Assembly: GCA_904419495.1 (NCBI GenBank)
Contig: CAJFRV010000021.1
Location: 1-36,711, forward strand
Length of the DNA stretch: 36,711 bases
Origin: an uncultured Clostridia bacterium
Lineage (GTDB): Bacteria; Bacillota; Clostridia; TANB77; CAG-508
Direction of reading: 5' to 3'
Part shown: piece by piece, positions 1-5,804 of the stretch
Numbering within the stretch: position 1 is the first letter of the stretch
How the letters are laid out: each line of letters opens with the position of its first letter
Notes under the pieces: generated by a model
What the model saw: only the letters and a program-made list of their open reading frames with translations
Told to the model about the DNA's origin: nothing
The model's database searches: none
Made by a program: the position numbers and the translations under genes

Positions 1-35
1 AGAAATTTTTACAACGAAATATCAAATATATATAT

Positions 36-80
36 AAATATCCCTGTTAGCATATAGCTAATAAGGATATTTTTATTTTT
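36..80 (+). terminator. Rho-independent terminator of an upstream gene outside the window
   Basis: AAATATCC (36-43) pairs with GGATATTT (65-72), with an inner TTAGC/GCTAA stem, and a T-rich tract follows. It probably ends a transcript entering from the left; the gene itself is not in the window. Confidence 0.7.
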
Positions 81-136
81 CTAGTCTGAACAGTAACTAA
101 AATTTATAAAAAAATTAAAAAAAATATAAAAATCTA

Positions 137-165
137 TTGACAAAAAAAATAACAAATATTATAAT
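137..165 (+). promoter_or_regulatory. Promoter of the tRNA-Leu gene
   Basis: Consensus TTGACA (137-142), a 17-nt spacer and consensus TATAAT (160-165), about 36 nt upstream of the mature tRNA 5' end. A perfect housekeeping-sigma match, as expected for a stable RNA gene. Confidence 0.85.
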
Positions 166-200
166 AATTATTGTCGTCAAGATAAGACCAGTTTTGATAT

Positions 201-288
201 GCAGATGTGGCGGAACTGGTAGACGCACAGGACTTAAAATCCTGCGGTTGAATAAACCGTGCCGGTTCGATTCCGGCCATCTGCACCA
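201..288 (+). tRNA. tRNA-Leu (anticodon UAA)
   Basis: A class II tRNA. The acceptor stem GCAGATG (201-207) pairs with CATCTGC (278-284); A285 is the discriminator base and CCA (286-288) is encoded. The anticodon stem CAGGA/TCCTG frames a seven-base loop with anticodon TAA at 235-237, which reads UUA. The long variable arm (CGGTT...AACCG) and the T-loop GGTTCGATTCC fit tRNA-Leu. Its 3' end from 277 onward is repeated at 2366, which marks it as the likely integration target of the neighbouring island. Confidence 0.96.
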
Positions 289-436
289 AAAAGTTGAAAT
301 TTTAACCAATTTCAGCTTTTTTTTATTTTTATTCAAAAGTATTTAAAAGTATTGATATGATTGCATTTTAGCTATTTTCATTATTCAATCTATTTTCAAA
401 ATTATTAGCCATTATTCATTAATTTTTGTTTTTTGC
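277..436. repeat. Left copy of the att-like direct repeat (tRNA-Leu 3' end plus flank)
   Basis: Starting inside the tRNA acceptor (CCATCTGCACCA), this stretch is repeated with scattered mismatches at 2366-2522. It includes the tRNA terminator and about 110 bp of non-coding AT-rich DNA. The two copies bracket about 2 kb holding a dehydrogenase and a toxin-antitoxin locus, the geometry left by site-specific integration into a tRNA gene. No integrase is present. The rest of the 289-690 gap holds only this repeat, an 18-mer at 434-451, and a possible promoter for the next gene. Confidence 0.75.
288..329 (+). terminator. Terminator of tRNA-Leu
   Basis: AAAAAGTTGAAATT (288-301) pairs with AATTTCAGCTTTTT (308-321; one G-T wobble), followed by a long T tract. 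The hairpin is duplicated in the distal repeat at about 2377-2410. Confidence 0.8.
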
Positions 437-451
437 TCGGAATCTGCTCGG
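434..451. repeat. 18-mer TGCTCGGAATCTGCTCGG, left copy
   Basis: The exact 18-mer recurs at 2296-2313 just inside the right boundary of the island. It contains TGCTCGG twice, spaced like short arm-type binding sites of tyrosine recombinases. That role is inference from position only. Confidence 0.6.
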
Positions 452-690
452 AAGTTTTGTTCAGAAAAATATCCTTTGTAATAGTATTGAAATCAAGTAT
501 TATAGAGAGTTGATAATTAATATAGTTTATGATAATATATCTAAAGGAAGTATGTCTAGGAACAAAGGAATATGTTGATAAATAATTAAGAATTATTAAA
601 AGAAAAATTTATTAATTATTACTAGATGATAATTATTTTACTTTTAAATAATGGAGATATACAAAAATAATATTTAAGGGAGATGGAAAG

Positions 691-1452
691 ATGGATAAGA
701 AGAAAATCGTTTTAATAACAGGAGGAGCAAGAGGAATTGGATTTGGAACAATAGAATATTTATTAGAACAAAGAAATTATGAGATTATTTCAGCTTCAAG
801 AGGAGAGAAAAATATAGCTCTAGCAAAAGAAAAATTACGTGATAATGTTAACCGTGTTACTTTTTTGCAAGGAGATATAAGTTCAGAAAAAGATTGTAAA
901 AAGATATATGAAGAAATAAATAATAAATATAGTCGATTAGATGGTTTAGTAAATTCTGCAGGAATTATAAAATTAGGAGGAATAGAAGAACAAACTTTAG
1001 AAGAATGGAATAATTTAATAAATATAAATTTAACGGGAATATTTTTATTAACGAAAACTTTATTACCTTTATTAAAAAAGGGAACAAATCCATCAATAGT
1101 TAATATTTCATCTATGTCTTCTGAAAGGGCAGGAGGTTCAATTGCTTATTGTGTAAGTAAAGCAGGAGTGGACATGCTAACGAAATATATGGGGCAAGAA
1201 CTTGGTAAATATAATATAAGAGTCAATAGTGTAAATCCAGCTGCAGTATATACAAATATTTATGTGGCCAGTGGTGATTATACTCAAGAAGGATATGATA
1301 AATGGTCAGAAGATAAAAAGAAATCATATCCTTTAGGAAGAATAGGAGATGCAAAAAAAGATATAGCACCAACAATAGAATTTTTATTGTCAGATAAATC
1401 TTTATGGACAACAGGTTCAATTTATCTTGTAGATGGAGGAAAAAGTATATAA
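691..1452 (+). CDS. Short-chain dehydrogenase/reductase (SDR)
   Basis: A 253-residue classical SDR that should oxidise or reduce a small alcohol/carbonyl substrate with NAD(P). The Rossmann motif TGGARGIG is at residues 10-17, NSAG at 88-91, the catalytic Ser at about 140-141 in NISS, and the catalytic Tyr153/Lys157 pair in YCVSK. The C terminus VDGG is typical of FabG-like members, and the length fits a complete enzyme. A GGGAG ribosome site lies just upstream of ATG 691, and a possible promoter TTGATA-17-TAATAT lies at 510-538. It stands alone inside the tRNA-bounded island, away from fatty-acid genes, so a FabG role is not implied and the substrate cannot be read from sequence. All key residues are intact. 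Confidence 0.9.
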   Translation: MDKKKIVLITGGARGIGFGTIEYLLEQRNYEIISASRGEKNIALAKEKLRDNVNRVTFLQGDISSEKDCKKIYEEINNKYSRLDGLVNSAGIIKLGGIEEQTLEEWNNLININLTGIFLLTKTLLPLLKKGTNPSIVNISSMSSERAGGSIAYCVSKAGVDMLTKYMGQELGKYNIRVNSVNPAAVYTNIYVASGDYTQEGYDKWSEDKKKSYPLGRIGDAKKDIAPTIEFLLSDKSLWTTGSIYLVDGGKSI

Positions 1453-1554
1453 TAAATACAAAGATAAAAATAATAATCATAAGTTTTATGAAAAATTAAG
1501 ATTTAAAGAAAATATTTTATGGAACATGGAATATGAAATAATAAGCAAAATTTA

Positions 1555-1584
1555 TTGACAACAGAGCATATTTTATGCTATTAT
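1555..1584 (+). promoter_or_regulatory. Promoter of the type III toxin-antitoxin locus
   Basis: Consensus TTGACA (1555-1560), an 18-nt spacer and TATTAT (1579-1584). The predicted start near 1591 is about 25 nt before the first RNA repeat, so the repeats and the toxin gene would be one transcript. The strength fits a stoichiometric RNA antitoxin. Confidence 0.75.
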
Positions 1585-1615
1585 GAATATAATAATTAAG
1601 AACATCATTGTTTTT

Positions 1616-1716
1616 AATAAATGTGTTTGTCGCCGCCTCTTTGGCGACTAATAAATGAGAGAGTGAATAAATGTGTTTGTCGCCACCTCTTTGAGCGACT
1701 AACAAATAAGAGAGTG
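1616..1716 (+). ncRNA. Candidate type III antitoxin RNA: two tandem pseudoknot repeats
   Basis: Two direct repeats, 1616-1665 (50 nt) and 1666-1716 (51 nt), with a partial third from 1717. Each has a stem (GTCGCC/GGCGAC in unit 1, GTCGC/GCGAC in unit 2) closing a loop with CCTCTTT. CTCTT in the loop can pair with a purine run 3' of the stem: GAGAG in unit 1 (one G-U) and AAGAG in unit 2 (all Watson-Crick), so an H-type pseudoknot is conserved despite base changes. Tandem pseudoknot repeats directly before a toxin ORF are the hallmark of type III antitoxins (ToxI, CptI, TenpI), where the toxin cuts the RNA into single units that inhibit it. No strong terminator separates the repeats from the toxin. 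Confidence 0.72.
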
Positions 1717-1758
1717 AATAAATTGGTAAGTCTCTAATAATATAAAGGAGAATTATAC

Positions 1759-2256
1759 ATGCAAATAAATATAGGTTGTTTTTATTTTATAAAAGATTCA
1801 TTTTTTGATATTATAGATGATTCAGAATTAATGCAAAATAAAGAAAATGGAAATAAAAGACCGTGTTATTATTGTTTTAAAAGTAAGACATATGATGATA
1901 TTATCTGGTTTATTCCTGTTAGTACTAAGATAGAAAAATATCAAAAAATTTATAATTATAAAATACAAAAACAAATAAAATTAGGGAAAAAGCCATCGAT
2001 AGATACTATAGTTTTTGGAAATGTTGCCAACACATATAGTGTATTCTTAATACAAAATATGTTTCCTGTAACAAAAAAATATGTAGAAAGCCAATATATA
2101 AAAAATAAAGTAGCTATAAGATTGTCAAATAAATTGCAAACAGAGGTAATCTATAAAGCTAATAAAGTTTTAAATCTATATAATCATGGAATGAAAAATA
2201 TTATTTTTCCTAATGTGGATAAGATTTTAGAGCAATTATTAAGCAATAATAATTAA
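1759..2256 (+). CDS. Probable type III toxin (ToxN/CptN/TenpN-like endoribonuclease)
   Basis: A 165-residue soluble protein, AAAGGAG ribosome site at 1744-1750, directly downstream of two tandem pseudoknot-forming RNA repeats under a strong promoter. The size and gene order match type III toxin-antitoxin loci, whose toxins are compact endoribonucleases inhibited by their own RNA repeats. Visible motifs are IIWFIPVSTKIEKY (early-middle), TIVFGN and FLIQNMFPVTKKY; the basic/aromatic character suits an RNA-binding enzyme. The catalytic residues cannot be named from sequence alone. Which of the three described families it belongs to, or whether it forms another, is open. A bacteriophage-defence role is known for several relatives and is only inference here. 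Confidence 0.7.
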   Translation: MQINIGCFYFIKDSFFDIIDDSELMQNKENGNKRPCYYCFKSKTYDDIIWFIPVSTKIEKYQKIYNYKIQKQIKLGKKPSIDTIVFGNVANTYSVFLIQNMFPVTKKYVESQYIKNKVAIRLSNKLQTEVIYKANKVLNLYNHGMKNIIFPNVDKILEQLLSNNN

Positions 2257-2295
2257 TATTTAAAATTATTTATTGATATAAAATTGATTTTTATT

Positions 2296-2313
2296 TGCTC
2301 GGAATCTGCTCGG
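2296..2313. repeat. 18-mer TGCTCGGAATCTGCTCGG, right copy
   Basis: Exact copy of 434-451, lying 52 bp before the distal tRNA-end repeat. Candidate recombinase arm site or element end. Confidence 0.6.
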
Positions 2314-2365
2314 ATAGAACATGAAAAAAGGCTTTAAATAGCTATACATAGCAACTTGAACTTGC

Positions 2366-2522
2366 CCATCTGCACCAAAAAGTTGAAATTTTAATCAATT
2401 TCAGCTTTTTATTTTTATCTAAAAGTATTTAAAAGCGTTGATATTATTGCACTTTAGCTGTTTTCATTAGTCAATCTATTTTCAAAATTATTTGCTAGTA
2501 TACATTTATTTTTGTTTTCTGC
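2366..2522. repeat. Right copy of the att-like direct repeat
   Basis: Begins CCATCTGCACCA, identical to the tRNA-Leu 3' end at 277-288, and continues with a diverged copy of the terminator hairpin and flank found at 289-436. No complete tRNA is present: the bases upstream resemble at most a decayed T-arm. The 2257-2739 gap otherwise contains only the 18-mer at 2296 and the promoter at 2630. Confidence 0.75.
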
Positions 2523-2629
2523 ACAAATAAATTATATAATAACCATTTCATAATATTTCTGATGACTAAAATTATAAAATAATAACAAAATCACCAAATA
2601 ATATAAGATAACTTTTAGCTTGCTGAATT

Positions 2630-2658
2630 TTGCAAGAATTGAGCTTCTATGGTATAAT
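2630..2658 (+). promoter_or_regulatory. Promoter of the MYG1-like gene
   Basis: TTGCAA (2630-2635), a 17-nt spacer and TATAAT (2653-2658), about 80 nt before the start codon at 2740. Confidence 0.65.
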
Positions 2659-2739
2659 ATAATTGGTATTATGCTAAATATATATACCACCTAGTTTCAT
2701 AAAAACATTAGCATTAGGAGAAGTATAGGAGGTAAAAGT

Positions 2740-3672
2740 ATGATTATTGAAGTAGGAAAAACGGCTAGCACAAAATGCACATTGAGTTTTGGCACACATA
2801 ATGGAATATTTCATTGTGATGAGGTTCTTGGCATTGCAATACTGGAAATTGCACACATGGAAACGGATGCGTGTGTTGTGCGGACAAGAAACCTTGATGA
2901 GTTGAATAAACTCGATATCATAATTGATATTGGAGGAGGAATATTTGATCACCATATGGCTGGTTTTGATGTATGCAGACCCACAGGCGAGAAGTATGCT
3001 AGTGCAGGACTGGTGTGGAGAGGTTTTGCAGAAGAAGCTATCAAGAATGTTATGACTGAAGAAGGAATATCTATTAATACTGACGAAATCTTGACAATCA
3101 AAGAACAGATTGACAGAGAAGTTATTATTCCAGTGGATATGGAGGATAATGGAGAGAAAATAAGTAGCCATACATTTAACTTTATTCCAAAATTTCTTCC
3201 GTCATGGCTGGAAACTCCGAATTATGATGATGCTTTCAGCAGAGTCGAAGCGATTATGTTTGACATTCTGAAAGAAATCATCAAAAATAAGGTCGTGCAA
3301 GTAGTTACTAAAAGAGAGTTACAAAAGAGATATAAATGCATCAATGATGGAATTCTAGAAATTCCTGCACAAACGATGCCATGGCTAGAAGATGTTATAA
3401 AATACAATAATAATCACAATTATGATGTGAAGTTCGTGATTTTTCCATATCCAGCAGGAGGTTGGGCAGCACAGAGCGTACCACCATCGATTAAAAGGAA
3501 GTTTGAACAGCTTGTTGCATTTCCAAAGACATGGGCTGGTGGAAATGAAAAGACTTTACCTCAAATTTCTGGGATACAGGATGCAACATTTTGCCATAAT
3601 GGACGCTTCTTTGCCAGAGCAAACACCAAGCTTTCTATCATTAAAATGTGTAAAATTGCAATGAGGTACTAA
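2740..3672 (+). CDS. MYG1/UPF0160-family DHH-like exonuclease
   Basis: A 310-residue complete member of the MYG1 (UPF0160) family, metal-dependent DHH-type phosphoesterases; the eukaryotic protein is described as a 3'-5' RNA exonuclease. Visible metal-site motifs are THNGIFHCDE (residues 19-28), the conserved RTR at 48-50, and DIGGGIFDHH (63-72). The C-terminal CHNGRFFA block is also typical. AGGAGG precedes ATG 2740. Base composition is clearly richer in G+C than neighbours, with codons such as CTG, GTG, GCG and CGG (Arg48) that are otherwise rare here, so recent transfer is likely. It has its own promoter and a strong terminator, forming a one-gene unit just outside the tRNA-bounded island. 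The cellular substrate in bacteria is not established. Confidence 0.9.
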   Translation: MIIEVGKTASTKCTLSFGTHNGIFHCDEVLGIAILEIAHMETDACVVRTRNLDELNKLDIIIDIGGGIFDHHMAGFDVCRPTGEKYASAGLVWRGFAEEAIKNVMTEEGISINTDEILTIKEQIDREVIIPVDMEDNGEKISSHTFNFIPKFLPSWLETPNYDDAFSRVEAIMFDILKEIIKNKVVQVVTKRELQKRYKCINDGILEIPAQTMPWLEDVIKYNNNHNYDVKFVIFPYPAGGWAAQSVPPSIKRKFEQLVAFPKTWAGGNEKTLPQISGIQDATFCHNGRFFARANTKLSIIKMCKIAMRY

Positions 3673-3688
3673 CTACGAAATAATCATA

Positions 3689-3726
3689 AAACAGGAGGAC
3701 GAAGGTTTGTTCTCCTGTTTGCTTGT
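3689..3726 (+). terminator. Terminator of the MYG1-like gene
   Basis: AAACAGGAGGAC (from 3689) pairs with GTTCTCCTGTTT (ending 3720; one G-T wobble) around an 8-nt loop. A weak T-rich tail follows. Confidence 0.7.
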
Positions 3727-3765
3727 TTATTAAGAAAAACTATTGGATTTGTTAACAGGTATTAT

Positions 3766-3794
3766 TTGAAATATTTATAAGATTAATGTATAAT
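3766..3794 (+). promoter_or_regulatory. Promoter upstream of the GNAT gene
   Basis: TTGAAA (3766-3771), a 17-nt spacer and TATAAT (3789-3794) with a TG just before the -10. It leaves a leader of about 100 nt before ATG 3905. Confidence 0.6.
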
Positions 3795-3904
3795 ATAAAA
3801 TGGAATTGCGATCATTGTAGTTAGAATATATTTAATAATTTAACGGAACATAGTTATTTTATAATAGAATGCACAAAATAATAAGGTAAAAGAAAGGGAG
3901 ATTT

Positions 3905-4345
3905 ATGAAAGAAATAAAAGTGTTAAAAGCTAATAAAGAGCACAAAGAATTTATAATACATGCTAATGATATAATAAACAACGTTAATGAAACAAAACAA
4001 ACGAACGGCTTAAAAGAAAACATAGACAAAGACTATTTTTGTGAAAAGCCTAAATTTAATTGCTTAATAGCAGAAATGGATCATAAGCCTGTAGGAATGA
4101 TATTATATTCATATTTCTATTGGGCTAATGATGGTGAAGTTTTATGGATTTCACAAATGTTTGTTGAAGAAGAATATAGAAAATATGGAGTTTTCTTTAA
4201 ATTAATAGAAAAATTAAGAGAAGAAAATCAAGAGATACAAATAGTATCTTGTGCAACTGGTGATGAAAATAAAAGAATGCAACGAATATTAAAATATTAT
4301 GGTGGACATGAAATCAATTTGAAATTCTATTACAAGAAGGTTTAA
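3905..4345 (+). CDS. GNAT-family N-acetyltransferase
   Basis: A 146-residue single-domain GNAT protein, expected to transfer an acetyl group from acetyl-CoA to an amine. The fold signature is seen in the order LIAEMDHKPVGMILYSYF (central strands), ISQMFVEEEYRKYGVFFKLIEKL (motif A, where the acyl-CoA loop reads RKYGVF rather than the usual RGxGxG) and a C-terminal RILKYYGGHEINLKFYYKK strand. A GGGAG ribosome site precedes ATG 3905. It is separately promoted and followed by the aldo/keto reductase gene after about 90 bp, so weak co-transcription is possible. The substrate is unknown; small diamines or amino-sugars would be guesses. Confidence 0.82.
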   Translation: MKEIKVLKANKEHKEFIIHANDIINNVNETKQTNGLKENIDKDYFCEKPKFNCLIAEMDHKPVGMILYSYFYWANDGEVLWISQMFVEEEYRKYGVFFKLIEKLREENQEIQIVSCATGDENKRMQRILKYYGGHEINLKFYYKKV

Positions 4346-4438
4346 AAAATAAAATATTTAAATTTTAAGACAATATCAAATGCCACTAGTGAGAAAAATT
4401 TTAGCTTAAAACAAAATCAATTGCACAGGAGTAAGAGT

Positions 4439-5308
4439 ATGATAGATAAGGAAGAAATATTTCCAATAGGTATAGGCACTTGGAAAATCGATTATAAAAA
4501 TATAAATAATGAATTAACAGCTTTAATGCATTCATATGCAAAAGGGCAAAATTATTTGTCATTATATATGTTATATAATGATGGTAAAATAGTAAAAAGT
4601 TTAAAAACATATATTGATAAATTAGATAGAAATAAATTATTTATTAGTGTTAATTTAGAGCCAACTATAGAAGAAATTAAAGATATAGAAAAACAATTAA
4701 ATGAATATTTAACAATACTTCATTTAAAATATGTAGATAATTTACAGTTACATACTCCAAAAGCAACTAATTTATCATTGATGGCTACGTATAAAGAAAT
4801 GAAACGATTAGTAGATGCGGGTAAAGTAAGATATTTAGGTATAAGTAATTGCAATTTAGAACAATTAGAAGAGATAAATTCAAATGTAAAAATAGATTTC
4901 TTTGAAGGCGTATATAATTTAGAATGCAAAATCAATGAAGATATTGGAATATTAGATTATTGTATAAAAAACAATATTACATTTATACCATATCAAGTAT
5001 TAAGAAGAAATAAAACAGCTTTAAAAAATTATCCAATACTAGTGGAATTATCAAATAAGTATAGCAAAACACAAAATCAAATACTATTAAATTGGATTAT
5101 TAAAGAAAAAAATATGAAACCGTTGATAAAATGTACTAATATTGAGAGAATAAATCAAAATATAGAAGCTATGAATTTTGAAATGGAAAAGGAAGATTAT
5201 AAAAGATTAAATGATTTTAGGAATATAGAATTTGATAATGTGAAAATAGATTGGAATGCTACAGGAGAAGGAATTTCTATAGATCAATTAGCAAATCAGT
5301 TTGAGTGA
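4439..5308 (+). CDS. Aldo/keto reductase-like protein with degenerate active site
   Basis: A 289-residue AKR-fold (TIM barrel) protein. The family is recognised from GIGTWKI near the N terminus, LQLHT, KVRYLGISNCNLEQLEE and the C-terminal NQILLNWIIKEKNMKPLIKC block. ATG 4439 was chosen because AGGAG (4427-4431) sits 7 nt before it; a TTG at 4421 would put the ribosome site inside the gene. Of the usual Asp-Tyr-Lys-His tetrad, the segment normally DTAxxYG reads SLYMLYN (Asp replaced by Ser, Tyr kept) and the strand normally ending in TK reads FISVN (Lys replaced by Asn); the His remains. Reductase activity is therefore doubtful. It ends at a strong terminator (5420-5457). Confidence 0.85.
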   Translation: MIDKEEIFPIGIGTWKIDYKNINNELTALMHSYAKGQNYLSLYMLYNDGKIVKSLKTYIDKLDRNKLFISVNLEPTIEEIKDIEKQLNEYLTILHLKYVDNLQLHTPKATNLSLMATYKEMKRLVDAGKVRYLGISNCNLEQLEEINSNVKIDFFEGVYNLECKINEDIGILDYCIKNNITFIPYQVLRRNKTALKNYPILVELSNKYSKTQNQILLNWIIKEKNMKPLIKCTNIERINQNIEAMNFEMEKEDYKRLNDFRNIEFDNVKIDWNATGEGISIDQLANQFE

Positions 5309-5419
5309 AATATACAGATAATTTGCAAATAATTTAAGTATTATAATTTTTTAAGTATAACAAATTATAGAAAAATGTGGTAGCTCAGAAATCGACGATT
5401 GTTTGAGATTAAACTAAAA

Positions 5420-5457
5420 AATACATCTCTTTTAAACTATTAGAGATGTATTTTTTT
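5420..5457 (+). terminator. Terminator after the aldo/keto reductase-like gene
   Basis: AATACATCTCT (5420-5430) pairs perfectly with AGAGATGTATT (5442-5452), followed by a run of T. Confidence 0.88.
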
Positions 5458-5603
5458 ATTGTTCAATTTTCTTATTATAACAACGAATATATTACGAATA
5501 AGGTAACAGGTACAACAGTTATGTACAACAAACTTTCTTACATTTTTATAATTATATACATATATTTATAAAAAACAAAGAAAATTACATAGTTTGACCT
5601 ATA

Positions 5604-5646
5604 GAAAATGTAACAAAAATGTAACAAAAATGTAAATAAAATGTAA
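5604..5646 (+). repeat. Helically phased ATGTAA array upstream of the LRR-dockerin gene
   Basis: ATGTAA occurs at 5608, 5619, 5630 and 5641, an exact 11-bp period, each within AAAATGTAA. Two inverted copies (TTACAT) lie upstream at 5538-5543 and 5585-5590. The array is about 95-115 bp before the predicted promoter. Same-face spacing suggests cooperative binding of a regulator or intrinsic DNA curvature. The rest of 5309-5804 holds the terminator at 5420, AT-rich DNA and the promoter. Confidence 0.6.
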
Positions 5647-5738
5647 AAGAACAAAGAGTAAATAAAAAAAGTAAATAAAAGGTTGAAATATCAATGTTTT
5701 TAAGGAAAAAACAAGAAAAACATCACAAAACAGGAACA

Positions 5739-5766
5739 TTTACAAAAAGAACAGATATGTTATAAT
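5739..5766 (+). promoter_or_regulatory. Promoter of the LRR-dockerin/cohesin pair
   Basis: TTTACA (5739-5744), a 16-nt spacer and TATAAT (5761-5766). An AAGGGGG ribosome site at about 5791 precedes ATG 5805. Confidence 0.6.
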
Positions 5767-5804
5767 TTAAAGGAGTATATTGAACTTTTTAAGGGGGATA
5801 TTAT

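Noticed and set aside
115..346. Open frames on both strands across the tRNA-Leu gene
   Set aside because: They are produced by the tRNA and terminator sequence and have no ribosome site or family resemblance.
1616..1720. Tandem repeats read as a minimal CRISPR array
   Set aside because: There are no spacers: units are directly adjacent, only two, and no cas genes are near. The pseudoknot and downstream ORF fit a type III antitoxin better.
5604..5646. Phased ATGTAA repeats as a CRISPR or replication iteron array
   Set aside because: Units are 11 bp with no spacers, and no replication protein or partition gene is nearby.
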